Positions 29,006-41,560 of a stretch of 64,000 bases of DNA are shown piece after piece; the stretch's first letter is position 1; every line of letters begins with the position of its first letter. The position numbers and the translations under genes are program-made. The stretch comes from Terrabacter aerolatus (GTDB lineage: Bacteria > Actinomycetota > Actinomycetes > Actinomycetales > Dermatophilaceae), in the NCBI RefSeq assembly GCF_007991735.1, contig NZ_BJYX01000008.1, positions 1 to 64,000 of the forward strand, read 5' to 3'. The notes under the pieces are model-generated. The model searched no databases. It was not told the origin of the DNA and saw nothing but the letters and a program-made list of their open reading frames with translations.

Positions 29006-30433
29006 CTACCGGTCGGCGGTGTCGAACGCCCGTCGCAGCCGCGGCACGCGTCGGATGACGTAGCGGTCGAGCAGCAGCACGAGGACGAATGACGCGCCGA
29101 ACACCGGCAGCAGCAGCGCCAGCCCGACGACGAGGACGGCGAGCAGCGGCGACGCGGCGAACGGCATACGCCCACGGGGTGCGCCGACGGCGCCGGCGCC
29201 GCGCGGCCGCCGACGCCACCACATGAGAGGGCCGGTCACGCACGACGCGACGACGGCCACGCAGAAGAGTGCCGTCAGCCAGAAGTTCACCGTGCCGAAG
29301 CGGCGACCCTCGTGCACGGCGATGCCCTGGCTGACGACCTTGGCGAGGGCCGGGTAGTCGTCGTAGCCGTAGGTGCTGACGACCTGGCCGCCGAAGCGGT
29401 CGACGTGCACGGTGCGCTCGGCTCCCGGGTCGTCGAACGCGTAGCCGATGACCGAGTAGACGCCACGCTCGTCCGTCGGGAGTGCCACCGTCATGGGGTG
29501 CGCGAGCCCGGCCCGCGCCCCCACCTCGACAGCCGTGTCGAGGTTGGCGACGCTGACGTCGTCCGTCGTGGACGCCGGGTTCGACTGCGGCACAGGGCTC
29601 TTGCCCTGCGCCCACGGAACCGCATGGTGGCTGTGCGGCAGCGACTCGTCCAACGTCGACGTCGGGTTCGACAAGGCTCCCGGGTCGTCGGCCCACAGGG
29701 ACGTGCCGCCGCCGGTGGCGAGGTGCTGCACCTGCTCGCCCCAGATGCCGGTCCACGGCAGGCCGGAGACGACGAGCAGCAGCAGTCCGGCACCGACGAA
29801 CGCGCCGGTGCGCGCATGGCGGCTGCGCAGGCGCGCGTTCGTGGCTCCGGCCAGCCGCCCGCGACGACGCGCCCGTCGGCCCCGGACGAAGAGGTAGTAG
29901 CCGGTGACCGACATGACGATCGCCCAGCACGCCCCGAGCTCGATGACGGTGTCGCCGACGCGGCCGGCCATGAGGTCGGCGTGCAGTCGCACGGCCGTGC
30001 CGCTGATCGTCGAGTCCGGGTCGAGGGACCCGAGCACCCGCACGGAGTAGGGGTCGACGAAGACGTCGCGCGTCAGCCCGTCGGCCGTCGAGACGGTGAA
30101 ACGGGCGCTGTCGTCGACGCCGGCCGGCTCGGTGAACGACACGACGGTCCCGCCGGGTTCGGCCTTCTGGACGGTCTCGAGCTGGGTCTGCCACGGCTGG
30201 GTCAGCTGTCCCTGCGCGTGCTCGACGCGCATGAGGTCGGGGTGGAGCACGGGCTCGATCTGGAAGCGGAAGAGGTAGACGAGGCCGGTGACGGCCAGGA
30301 CGAGCAGCACCGGCACGACGACGACGGAGGCGTAGAGGTGCCAGCGCCAGAAGGCGCGGAAGAGGCCGGACGTGGGGCGGGGAGCGTTGCGGTGCGGTGG
30401 TTTCGGGCGTGCGGGGTCGTCGACGACGGACAT
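29006..30433 (-). CDS. PepSY-domain transmembrane protein
   Basis: A 475-residue PepSY-associated membrane protein. The first helix (FWRWHLYASVVVVPVLLVLAVTGLVYLFR) is the typical start of the family. Two PepSY-like extracytoplasmic regions follow: VVSFTEPAG...ADGLTRDVFVDPYSVRVLG and MTVALPTDERGVYSVIGYAF...VHVDRFGGQVVSTYGYDDYP. Four main hydrophobic helices are visible, with the RLHADLMAGRVGD and AVHEGRRFGTVNFW motifs near the membrane. Such proteins are linked to iron/copper uptake or reductase activity, but the role here is unknown. It is followed downstream only by the hairpin, and preceded by the membrane gene at 30503-31201, 69 bases away. Confidence 0.85.
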   Translation of the reverse strand: MSVVDDPARPKPPHRNAPRPTSGLFRAFWRWHLYASVVVVPVLLVLAVTGLVYLFRFQIEPVLHPDLMRVEHAQGQLTQPWQTQLETVQKAEPGGTVVSFTEPAGVDDSARFTVSTADGLTRDVFVDPYSVRVLGSLDPDSTISGTAVRLHADLMAGRVGDTVIELGACWAIVMSVTGYYLFVRGRRARRRGRLAGATNARLRSRHARTGAFVGAGLLLLVVSGLPWTGIWGEQVQHLATGGGTSLWADDPGALSNPTSTLDESLPHSHHAVPWAQGKSPVPQSNPASTTDDVSVANLDTAVEVGARAGLAHPMTVALPTDERGVYSVIGYAFDDPGAERTVHVDRFGGQVVSTYGYDDYPALAKVVSQGIAVHEGRRFGTVNFWLTALFCVAVVASCVTGPLMWWRRRPRGAGAVGAPRGRMPFAASPLLAVLVVGLALLLPVFGASFVLVLLLDRYVIRRVPRLRRAFDTADR

Positions 30434-30502
30434 GCGTGGATCTCCTCGGGCATGACGATAGGGGGCAGCGCCCGGTCGGTCGCCGGCGCCGCAGGGGTGG
30501 TG

Positions 30503-31201
30503 TCAGGTGAGGAGGAGAGCGGGTGGGCCGCGCCGCACCGGGGTGCGGGCGCGCCACACGTCGGAGGGCACGCGCCCGTCGGAGCGTTGGGGGAGCGGGC
30601 CGGGCAGGCCGACCCGGGCCAGGACGAGCGCGCGCCACAGGGCGACGGCGCCGCAGGTCAGGAGGCGGACGACCCGGCTCGTGGCCGCGCCGAGGAGCGC
30701 GAGCAGGAGGCACGCCACCCACCACGACCGCTCGCCGCGGGTCAGGACCAGGCCGAGGGCCACCGCGGCGACCGCGTGGGCGAGCAGCATCGCCGGGCTC
30801 GGCAGCAGGTCGGTCAGGGCGCTCGACATCGCCGCGTCCGTCGCGCCGGCGGCGTCCGTCTCGATGCGACCGAGAGGACGTATGCCGTGTGCCGCGTGCA
30901 CGGGATCCGTGGCCCGACCGTGGCCGGCCGGTCCTCCGGCCAACGCCGCGAGACCGTGCACGAGGTGCGCCACGACCTGGAGCGCGACGAGCAGCGCTGC
31001 GGCGCGGGGCACCGACAGGCGGTCGCGGACGAAGGGCAGGGTCGCGCCGGTCAGCACGGCGGTGGCGACGACGACGCCCGTCCCGGAGACGAGGTGCCCG
31101 CCCCCGACGGCGTGGGCGATCGTGGCGCCGCCCGACGCTGTCGCGGCGAGCACGAGCGCGCGCGAGGTCTGCGCGTGCGGGCTCGGGGCGGCGGGTGGCA
31201 C
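30503..31201 (-). CDS. Hypothetical multi-pass membrane protein
   Basis: A 232-residue protein with about five hydrophobic segments (for example ALVLAATASGGATIAHAVGGGHLVSGTGVVVATAVLTG split by Gly/His, AAALLVALQVVAHLVHGLAAL, and MLLAHAVAAVALGLVLTRGER). Histidines within or next to the helices (IAHAVGGGH, VAHLVHG, LLAHAV) suggest a metal or heme interaction (inference). It ends with a basic cytosolic tail. It precedes the PepSY gene on the same strand and may form an operon with it. No named family recognised. Confidence 0.65.
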   Translation of the reverse strand: MPPAAPSPHAQTSRALVLAATASGGATIAHAVGGGHLVSGTGVVVATAVLTGATLPFVRDRLSVPRAAALLVALQVVAHLVHGLAALAGGPAGHGRATDPVHAAHGIRPLGRIETDAAGATDAAMSSALTDLLPSPAMLLAHAVAAVALGLVLTRGERSWWVACLLLALLGAATSRVVRLLTCGAVALWRALVLARVGLPGPLPQRSDGRVPSDVWRARTPVRRGPPALLLT

Positions 31202-31265
31202 CCGCCAAGGCTAGACGACGCCGTCCGGCACGCCGCCGTCCCGCCGCCCGCCGGTCAGCCGGTGG

Positions 31266-31694
31266 TCAGCCGGTGGGCAGGTCGCGCAGCCAGGGCCGGG
31301 TCAGGTCGAAGCGGCGCCCCGAGATCTCGTCGACCTCGATGGCGACGACGACGGACTTCGGGGTGTCGACCCACGGGCGCACCGGCAGGCGCTCGACGAC
31401 GTAGGCGGCCTGCCCCTCGAGGGTGCGGGCGCGTCCACGGCAGATGACGCTCGTGGCCCGCTCGCCGACGATCTCGTCGACCTCGAAGGCGACGTCGGTG
31501 TTGGCGGTGACGCCGAAGAGCTTGCTGCCCTCGGCCGTCATGAAGACGAGGCGCTCGCCGTCCACGGCGTAGTTGATGGGCGTGATGTGCACCTCCCCGA
31601 CGAGGTGGAAGGCGAGCCGGCCGAACTCGTGGCTGCGGAGGAAGCCCCAGGCCTCCTCGGGGTGAAGGACGTGGACCGGGTCGTGGTCGGACAT
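31266..31694 (-). CDS. Pyridoxamine 5'-phosphate oxidase-family (FMN-type) protein
   Basis: A 142-residue split-barrel flavoprotein of the pyridoxamine-phosphate-oxidase-like / Nim-like group. The WGFLRSHEFGRLAFHLVGEVHITPINYAVDGERLVFMTAEGSKLFG core is typical, with the FMN-contact strand PINYAVDG and the later VAFEVDEIVGERATSVICRGRA segment. ATG at 31694 is chosen for a near-perfect AAGGAGGT 6-7 bases upstream. Family members reduce or bind F420/FMN substrates and are frequent in DosR-type hypoxia regulons; the DosR link here is inference. A palindrome at 31733-31749 lies upstream. Confidence 0.85.
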   Translation of the reverse strand: MSDHDPVHVLHPEEAWGFLRSHEFGRLAFHLVGEVHITPINYAVDGERLVFMTAEGSKLFGVTANTDVAFEVDEIVGERATSVICRGRARTLEGQAAYVVERLPVRPWVDTPKSVVVAIEVDEISGRRFDLTRPWLRDLPTG

Positions 31695-31732
31695 GGCTAC
31701 CTCCTTGGTGTGCCGTACGGCGACTGCCTGGC

Positions 31733-31749
31733 TACTACTCATGGTAGTA
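31733..31749. promoter_or_regulatory. Palindromic operator TACTAC-n5-GTAGTA
   Basis: TACTAC-TCATG-GTAGTA, a 6-bp perfect dyad in an AT-rich patch, lies 39 bases upstream of the flavoprotein start and 72 bases before nadE. The layout resembles BlaI/MecI/CopY-type operators, but no such regulator gene is in the window. Confidence 0.4.
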
Positions 31750-31820
31750 AGAACTGGACCCGGCGCGCTGGGCGAGTGACGAGTCCCCGGTCACACGGGC
31801 CGTTGCGATTGACTGTGTCC

Positions 31821-33863
<2,043 letters not shown>

Positions 33864-33873
33864 GGCGATCGAG

Positions 33874-34374
33874 GTGGCACCCACATTCATCGTCCGCGAC
33901 TACGACGACGCCGACTGGCCGCAGGTGTGGTCCGTCGTCGAGGAGGTCGTCCGGGCCGGTGACACGTTCCCCTTCCCGACCGACCTCACCGAGCAGGAGG
34001 CGCGCGGGATCTGGCTCGAGAACGGTCCGGGCGGTCGGGTGACCGTCGCCGTCGACGGGGGGCGGGTGGTCGGAACGGCGAAGATGGGCCGCAACCGGCC
34101 GGGTCCCGGCTCCCACGTCGCGACCGCGAGCTACATGGTCTCGGCGCAGGCGCGCGGCGAGGGCGTCGGCCGCGCGCTCGTCGTCGACTCGCTCGACTGG
34201 GCACGCGCGTCCGGCTACGCCGCCATGCAGTTCAACGCCGTGGTCGCGACGAACACCGGCGCGGTCAGGCTCTACGAGAGCCTCGGCTTCACGGTCGTCG
34301 GCACGGTGCCGCGGGCCCACGAGCTCCCGTCCGGAGAGCGCGTGGGCCTGCGCATCATGCACGTCGACCTCTGA
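33874..34374 (+). CDS. GNAT-family N-acetyltransferase
   Basis: A 166-residue GNAT acetyltransferase. The acetyl-CoA-binding motif is MVSAQARGEGVGRALVVDSLDWA (motif A, Q/R-x-x-G-x-G/A), followed by AMQFNAVVATNTGAVRLYESLGFTVVG (motif B), as in RimL/phosphinothricin-acetyltransferase-like proteins. Start is GTG at 33874, 10 bases after nadE, so the two are probably co-transcribed. Acceptor substrate unknown. Confidence 0.85.
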   Translation: MAPTFIVRDYDDADWPQVWSVVEEVVRAGDTFPFPTDLTEQEARGIWLENGPGGRVTVAVDGGRVVGTAKMGRNRPGPGSHVATASYMVSAQARGEGVGRALVVDSLDWARASGYAAMQFNAVVATNTGAVRLYESLGFTVVGTVPRAHELPSGERVGLRIMHVDL

Positions 34375-34387
34375 ACGGCCGCGGCGC

Positions 34388-35449
34388 TCAGCTCGTCAGC
34401 ACGACCTTGAGCGCGCCGGTGTCCGCCGCTCGGGCGAAGGTGTCGTAGGCGTCGATGAACTCACCCATCGCGAAGCGGTGCGTGACGAACCGCGCCAGGT
34501 CGATGTGGTGGGTGGCCAGCAGCCGCAGCAGGGTCGGCGTCGAGTACGTGTCGACGAGCCCCGTCGTGATCGTGACGTTCTTGATCCAGAGCTCCTCCAG
34601 GTGCAGGGTGGCCGGGCCGCCGTGGACCCCCACGTTGGCGACAGTGCCACCCGGACGGACCAGGGCGGCGCACTGCTCGAACGTCGGCGCGACCCCCACC
34701 GCCTCGATGGCGACGTCGGCGCCGAGACCCTGCGTCAGGTCCCGGACGATCGCGACGGCGTCCTCGCGGGAGGGGTTCACCGTGATGTCGGCCCCGAACT
34801 GCTTGGCCGCCTCGAGTCGGGCATCGGCCAGGTCGATGGCCACGACGTGCGCCGGACTGAAGAGCTTCGCACCCATGATGGCGGAGAGCCCGACCGGGCC
34901 GGCGCCCACCACCGCTACGACGTCACCGGGACGGACCCGGCCGTTCAGCACACCGACCTCGTAGCCCGTGGGCCCGATGTCGGCGAGCATGAGTACTTCC
35001 TCGTCAGTCACTCCTTCGGGGACGGCATACGTCGACGTGTCCGCGAAGGGGACGCGGACGTACTCCGCCTGTGTTCCGTCGATCTTGTGGCCGAGGATCC
35101 AGCCGCCACCGCCGATGCACTGGCCGTAGCTGCCCTCGCGGCAGTAGCGGCACGCACCGCACGCGGTGATGCACGAGACGAGCACCCGGTCGCCGACCTT
35201 GACGTTCTTGACGCCCGAGCCGACGGTCTCGACGGTCCCGACCGCCTCGTGGCCGAGGATGCGGCCGTCGGTGACGGCGGCGACGTCGCCCTTGAGGATG
35301 TGCAGGTCCGTGCCGCAGATCGTCACGGTGTCGACCTTGACGACGGCGTCGGTGTCGTGCTCGACGATGGGCTTCGGCACCGTCTCCCAGGCCTTCCGGC
35401 CCGGGCCGTGGTAGACGAGCGCCTGCATGAGGGATCCGTTGGCGGCCAT
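34388..35449 (-). CDS. Zinc-dependent alcohol dehydrogenase
   Basis: A 353-residue medium-chain NAD(P)-dependent alcohol dehydrogenase. Catalytic zinc: Cys in VTICGTDLHILKGD and the GHEAVGTVETVG motif. Structural zinc cysteines: CGACRYCREGSYGQC. Rossmann motif GAGPVGLSAIMGA and an Asp (AIDLADARLEAA) favour NAD+ over NADP+. It starts 5 bases after hsp20 on the same strand, so the two form an operon. With the DosR-like boxes upstream of hsp20, a role in fermentative or hypoxic redox balance is likely but inferred. Confidence 0.92.
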   Translation of the reverse strand: MAANGSLMQALVYHGPGRKAWETVPKPIVEHDTDAVVKVDTVTICGTDLHILKGDVAAVTDGRILGHEAVGTVETVGSGVKNVKVGDRVLVSCITACGACRYCREGSYGQCIGGGGWILGHKIDGTQAEYVRVPFADTSTYAVPEGVTDEEVLMLADIGPTGYEVGVLNGRVRPGDVVAVVGAGPVGLSAIMGAKLFSPAHVVAIDLADARLEAAKQFGADITVNPSREDAVAIVRDLTQGLGADVAIEAVGVAPTFEQCAALVRPGGTVANVGVHGGPATLHLEELWIKNVTITTGLVDTYSTPTLLRLLATHHIDLARFVTHRFAMGEFIDAYDTFARAADTGALKVVLTS

Positions 35450-35454
35450 GGCGG

Positions 35455-35922
35455 TCAGCTGATCTCGACGTGCGTCGTCTTGGCCTCGGTGGCCTTGGGC
35501 ATCGTCACGAGCAGCACCCCGTCGGCGAGCGACGCCGAGACGGCCTTCTCGTCGACCGAGACCGGAAGCACCGCCTCGTAGGTGAAGCTGCCCGAGGTGC
35601 GGGTCGTGTGGCGCAACGTGCCCTGGCCCTGCTTCTCGGTCGTCTTCGTGCCGCGCACGCTGAGCCGGCGGCCGGAGAAGTCGATCTCGATGTCCTTCTT
35701 GTCGACCCCGGGCAGGTCGAGCTCGAGCGTGAAGGCGTCGTCGGTCTCGCGCAGCTCACCACCGGGGGCGAAGTCACCGACGCCCAGCGCCGGCGACCAC
35801 ATCTGCTCCATGAGGTCCTGCATCCGGCCGGCCCACGGTCCGAGCTCTCCCCACGAGAACGGGTCGGGCCTCGTCTGGACGGCGCGACGCTCTGGGGCCT
35901 TGGACCCGCTGTTGGTGCTCAT
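35455..35922 (-). CDS. Small heat shock protein, Hsp20/alpha-crystallin
   Basis: A 155-residue ATP-independent holdase chaperone. The alpha-crystallin domain covers about residues 45-150: LRETDDAFTLELDLPGVDKKDIEIDFSGRRLSVRG, FTYEAVLPVSVDEKAVSASLADGVLLVTMPKA. The A-x-x-x-n-GVL core motif is present as SLADGVLLV. ATG at 35922 is set by GAGGAGGAGAG directly upstream. It heads the hsp20-adh operon. Two DosR-like boxes lie 81-129 bases upstream; Hsp20 (HspX) is a classic DosR target in mycobacteria. Confidence 0.94.
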   Translation of the reverse strand: MSTNSGSKAPERRAVQTRPDPFSWGELGPWAGRMQDLMEQMWSPALGVGDFAPGGELRETDDAFTLELDLPGVDKKDIEIDFSGRRLSVRGTKTTEKQGQGTLRHTTRTSGSFTYEAVLPVSVDEKAVSASLADGVLLVTMPKATEAKTTHVEIS

Positions 35923-36002
35923 CTCTCCTCCTCGACCTCGCGCCGCGCGGCATCGGCGGCGCCTCTCGTGCCAGTTCACGTCGCGGAAGGTCCTGCCAAA
36001 CA

Positions 36003-36016
36003 GGGCCGTTGGTCCC
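36003..36016. promoter_or_regulatory. DosR-like box 1
   Basis: GGGCCGTTGGTCCC, flanked by A and TA, matches the DosR/DevR dyad (GGGAC-n4-GTCCC type) with one degenerate half. It sits 81 bases upstream of the hsp20 ATG in the divergent region with the acyl-CoA synthetase operon. Confidence 0.65.
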
Positions 36017-36037
36017 TACCTGCCCGTGGGACGGCGC

Positions 36038-36051
36038 GGGACCGTGGTCCC
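36038..36051. promoter_or_regulatory. DosR-like box 2, perfect dyad
   Basis: GGGACC-GT-GGTCCC is a perfect 14-bp palindrome whose last base touches the ATG of the synthetase gene. Its centre is 35 bases from that of box 1. Position fits activation of hsp20 leftwards; for the rightward operon it would imply a downstream promoter/start or repression. Confidence 0.65.
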
Positions 36052-37859
<1,808 letters not shown>

Positions 37860-37863
<4 letters not shown>

Positions 37864-38873
37864 CCGAGGAGCTGTTCGTCGAGCTGTTCACCGGGCTGCT
37901 GCGCGAGATGATCCGCATCCGCCGGTTCGAGGAGACGTGCGCCGAGCTCTACAGCGCGACGAGGATCCGCGGCTTCCTGCACCTGTGCATCGGCGAGGAG
38001 GCCGTCGCGGTCGGCGTCGTCGGCGCGCTCTCCGATGTCGACGCCGTCGTGTCCACGTACCGCGAGCACGGCCACGCGCTGGCCCGCGGCGTGCCGATGG
38101 AGGCGGTCATGGCCGAGATGTTCGGCCGGTCCACCGGCTGCAGCGGCGGCCGAGGCGGGTCGATGCACCTCTTCGACGCCACCCGCCGCTTCTACGGCGG
38201 CAACGCCATCGTCGCCGGCGGCCTGCCCGTCGCCGTCGGGCTCGCGCTCGCCGACCACCTGACCTCCGACCCGGCCGTCACCGTCTGCCTCTTCGGTGAC
38301 GGCGCCTTCGCCGAGGGCGAGTTCCACGAGAGCGCCAACCTCGCCGCACTCTGGCACCTGCCGGTCCTCTTCTGCTGCGAGAACAACCGCTACGCGATGG
38401 GCACGGCGCTGGCCCGGGAGCACGCCGCCACCGACCTCGCGACCCGGGCGGCCGGCTACGGCATGGTGGCCTGGGCCGTGGACGGCATGGACGTCCTCGC
38501 GGTGCGCGAGGCGACCGAGCGCGCCCTGGCCTACGTGCGCGACAGCGGTCAGCCATGCTTCCTCGAGCTGCGCACGTACCGGTTCCGTGCCCACTCGATG
38601 TACGACCCGGACCGCTACCGCTCCAAGGACGAGATCAACCGGTGGAAGGAGCTCGACCCGATCCCGGCCCTCGCGGCGCGCCTCGTCGACCAGGAGCTCA
38701 TGCCCGCCCATGACGTCGAGCAGTGGATGGCGGGGGTCGAGGGCGAGGTCGACGCCGAGATCGCGGCCGCCGTCGCTGCCGCGGACGCCGCACCGCTCGA
38801 GCCGGTCGAGCACCTCACGCGGTTCGTGACGACGGAGCCGGGCGACGCGCGCCCCGGGGTGAGGGCGTCATGA
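37860..38873 (+). CDS. 2-oxoacid dehydrogenase E1 alpha subunit (TPP-dependent)
   Basis: A 337-residue E1-alpha of the pyruvate/acetoin/branched-chain dehydrogenase type. Family segments: [59 protein letters not shown]. The thiamine-diphosphate motif is [31 protein letters not shown]. The phosphorylation-loop-like [16 protein letters not shown] segment resembles pyruvate or acetoin E1. ATGA overlaps with the genes on both sides show tight coupling. The oxoacid substrate is not determined. Confidence 0.92.
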
Positions 38874-39895
38874 GCAGGCACCCGGTGACGACGGCCGCCC
38901 GGACCGAGGCGCCGGTCACCACGACGTACCGGGAGGCGTTGCGCGAGGCGCACCGCGACGCGCTGAGGAGCGACCCGCGGGTCTTCCTGCTGGGTGAGGA
39001 CGTCGGGCGCTACGGCGGCTCCTTCGCGGTGAGCCTCGGGCTGCTCGAGGAGTTCGGCGAGGAGCGCGTCCGGGACACGCCCCTGTCGGAGTCGGCCTTC
39101 ACCGGCGCCGGCATCGGAGCGGCGCTGCGGGGCCTGCGACCGATCGTCGAGATCATGACGGTCAACTTCAGCCTGCTGGCGCTCGACCAGATCGTCAACA
39201 ACGCGGCGACGCTGCGGCACATGTCCGGAGGGCAGCTGTCGGTGCCGCTCGTCATCCGCATGACGACGGGCGCGGGCCGGCAGCTCGCCGCCCAGCACTC
39301 GCACAGCCTCGAGGGCTGGTACGCCTCGATCCCGGGCATCCGCGTCCTCGCGCCCGCCACGCTCGAGGACGCCCGCGGCATGCTGGCGCCGGCCCTCGCG
39401 GACCCCGACCCCGTCGTGATCTTCGAGCACGGCTCGCTCTACAACCTCTCGGGCACGCTGCCCGTCGACCCCGTGGCCGTCGACATCTCGACCGCCGCGG
39501 TGCGTCGCAGTGGCACCGACGTCACCCTCATCGCGTATGCCGGGGGGCTCGGCAAGGCGCTCGAGGCCGCCGATGCGCTTGCGACGGAAGGGATCTCGGC
39601 CGAGGTCATCGACCTCCGCGTGCTCCGCCCCCTGGACGACGCGACGATCACGGCATCCGTGTCGCGGACCCACCGGGCCGTCGTCGTCGACGAGGCCTGG
39701 CGGACGGGGAGCCTCGCCGCCGAGGTGGTCGCGCGGATCGTGGAGCAGGCGTTCTACGAGCTCGACGCCCCGGTCGAGCGCGTCTGCGGTGCCGAGGTGC
39801 CCGTGCCCTACCCGCACCACCTGGAGGAGGCGGCCCTCCCCCAGGTGGTCGACGTCGTCGCGGCCGCGCACCGGGCGGTGGGCGCCCGTGCCTGA
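38870..39895 (+). CDS. 2-oxoacid dehydrogenase E1 beta subunit
   Basis: A 341-residue E1-beta partner of the preceding gene. Recognisable blocks are [64 protein letters not shown], the [30 protein letters not shown] region and [14 protein letters not shown]. The start overlaps the E1-alpha stop (ATGA). The E1 tetramer decarboxylates a 2-oxoacid and transfers the acyl group to the lipoyl arm of the next gene product. Confidence 0.92.
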   Translation: MSRHPVTTAARTEAPVTTTYREALREAHRDALRSDPRVFLLGEDVGRYGGSFAVSLGLLEEFGEERVRDTPLSESAFTGAGIGAALRGLRPIVEIMTVNFSLLALDQIVNNAATLRHMSGGQLSVPLVIRMTTGAGRQLAAQHSHSLEGWYASIPGIRVLAPATLEDARGMLAPALADPDPVVIFEHGSLYNLSGTLPVDPVAVDISTAAVRRSGTDVTLIAYAGGLGKALEAADALATEGISAEVIDLRVLRPLDDATITASVSRTHRAVVVDEAWRTGSLAAEVVARIVEQAFYELDAPVERVCGAEVPVPYPHHLEEAALPQVVDVVAAAHRAVGARA

Positions 39896-41231
39896 CTTCC
39901 GCATGCCCTCGCTCGGCGCCGACATGGAGCAGGGCGTCCTCGTCGAGTGGCTCGTCAAGGTCGGCGACCCGGTGCACCGCGGTGACGTCGTCGCAGTCGT
40001 CGAGACGCCGAAGTCGACGGTCGAGGTCGAGTGCTTCGAGACGGGCACCGTCGAGGAGCTCCTCGTCTCGGAGGGGGAGAGGGTGCCGGTGGGTCAGGCC
40101 CTGGCCCGGCTCGGTGACGGCGCTGTCGCCGCGGCCCCGCCGCCCGACGCGAGCGGGTCGCCCGACGCGAGCGGGTCGCCCGAGGCCGCCCGGTCGACCA
40201 CGGCGGGAGCGCCGCCGCCGACGACGGCTCCTGCGCCCCGGCCACGCCCGCTGTCACCGGTCCTGCGCCACCGGGCCCGCGAGCTCGGCGTGGACCCGGT
40301 GACCGTCCACGGGACCGGGCGCGACGGGGCGCTGACCCGGCACGACGTCGAAGCAGCCGCGAGCAGACCGCGGCACCGTCTTCGGGTGTCACCCCTGGCA
40401 CGCCGCCTCGCCGCGCAGGAGGGTGTCGACCTCGACACCCTGACCGGCACGGGGGCGGAGGGCAGCATCCGTGCCGACGACGTGCGGCGTGCCGGACGGC
40501 ACACGACCCCCTCGGGCCGTGTGCACCCACCGGTCAGCACGGCCCCTCGGCCTGCGGCGGCGGCGCCGACGAGCGACATGCGGCGCAGCATCGCCGCGCT
40601 CATGACGGTCTCGAACCGCGACATCCCGCACTACCACCTGACGCTCACCGTCGACCTCCAAAGGGGCCTGGTGTGGATGAGGGAGCGCAACCGCGAGCTC
40701 GACATGGCCGAGCGGCTCGTGCCCGCGGCCCTGCTGCTCGCAGCCACGGCCCGGGCGGTCCGGAGCGTGCCGGAGCTCAACGGCCACTGGGTCGACGACG
40801 GCTTCCGACCCGCCGCGGACGTCGACCTCGGGCTCATCCTGTCGCTGCGCAGCGGGGGCCTGCTCGTCCCGGCGATCGCGGGTGCCGACCGGCTCACCGT
40901 CGACGAGACCATGGCACGCATCCGCGAGCTGACCCGACGGGCGCGGGCCGGGAGGCTGCGCGGGTCCGACCTCGTCCAGCCGAGCATCACCGTGTCGAAC
41001 CTCGGCGACCAGGGCGTCGACAGCGTCCTCGGCGTCATCTACCCGCCACAGGTCGCCCTCGTCGGCTTCGGGGCCGTGGGGGACCGGCCTTGGGCGGTCG
41101 ACGGGATGCTCGGCGTGCGGCCGCTCGTCACGGTCAGCCTGGCCGGCGACCACCGGGCGAGCGACGGCGCGACGGGCTCGCGGCTGCTCAGGACCATCGA
41201 CCGACTGCTGCAGACACCCGAGGAGCTCTGA
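39888..41231 (+). CDS. Lipoyl acyltransferase (E2) with two E3-binding domains
   Basis: A 447-residue dihydrolipoamide acyltransferase. Residues 1-78 form one lipoyl domain with lipoylated Lys42 in [12 protein letters not shown]. An Ala/Pro-rich linker contains DASGSP twice. Two peripheral-subunit-binding domains follow, at about 122-157 ([14 protein letters not shown]...[11 protein letters not shown]) and 167-202 ([14 protein letters not shown]...[11 protein letters not shown]); one is usual. The catalytic core (about 225-447) has the acyltransferase motif [10 protein letters not shown] near the end. GTG start overlaps the E1-beta gene by 8 bases. No lipoamide dehydrogenase (E3) gene is in the operon, so E3 must come from elsewhere. 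Confidence 0.92.
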   Translation: MPDFRMPSLGADMEQGVLVEWLVKVGDPVHRGDVVAVVETPKSTVEVECFETGTVEELLVSEGERVPVGQALARLGDGAVAAAPPPDASGSPDASGSPEAARSTTAGAPPPTTAPAPRPRPLSPVLRHRARELGVDPVTVHGTGRDGALTRHDVEAAASRPRHRLRVSPLARRLAAQEGVDLDTLTGTGAEGSIRADDVRRAGRHTTPSGRVHPPVSTAPRPAAAAPTSDMRRSIAALMTVSNRDIPHYHLTLTVDLQRGLVWMRERNRELDMAERLVPAALLLAATARAVRSVPELNGHWVDDGFRPAADVDLGLILSLRSGGLLVPAIAGADRLTVDETMARIRELTRRARAGRLRGSDLVQPSITVSNLGDQGVDSVLGVIYPPQVALVGFGAVGDRPWAVDGMLGVRPLVTVSLAGDHRASDGATGSRLLRTIDRLLQTPEEL

Positions 41232-41236
41232 TCGCT

Positions 41237-41491
41237 GTGACCGACGACCCGAGGACGATGCTGGAGACGGCCCTGCGCGAGATCGTGCCCGATGCGAGCC
41301 TCGACGGCCTCGACGGGGGCGCTGACCTGCGCGAGACCTTCGAGCTCGACTCGCTCGACGTCGTCGAGCTCGTCGAGCGCCTGGGCAAGCGGGCCGGCTT
41401 CCGCATCGAGGACGACGACGCCGACCAGCTGCGCACGGTCGACTCCGCCACCGCCTTCCTGGCCCGGCGGGCGAGGGCCGCTCGGCACTGA
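41237..41491 (+). CDS. Acyl-carrier-protein-like phosphopantetheine carrier
   Basis: An 84-residue carrier protein. FELDSLDVVELV carries the phosphopantetheine-attachment Ser39 in the D-S-L context, with acidic helix II and III residues (RIEDDDADQLRTVDSATAFL) as in acyl carrier proteins. GTG start lies 5 bases after the E2 stop, so it is the last gene of the operon. A dedicated carrier in a 2-oxoacid-dehydrogenase operon is unusual: it may accept acyl groups from the synthetase or the E2 protein. That function is inference. Confidence 0.8.
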   Translation: MTDDPRTMLETALREIVPDASLDGLDGGADLRETFELDSLDVVELVERLGKRAGFRIEDDDADQLRTVDSATAFLARRARAARH

Positions 41492-41519
41492 CTCGTTGCC
41501 GGGCGGCGCGTCGCGGGAC

Positions 41520-41551
41520 GACGAGGCCCCGGGGCGACGAGGCCCCGGGGC
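41520..41551. repeat. Two tandem 16-bp GC-rich repeats
   Basis: GACGAGGCCCCGGGGC occurs twice head to tail, with a partial third unit. Each unit has an internal GCCCCGGGGC palindrome. It lies between the convergent carrier-protein and helicase genes and may act as terminator. Confidence 0.7.
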
Positions 41552-41560
41552 GACGGGCGC

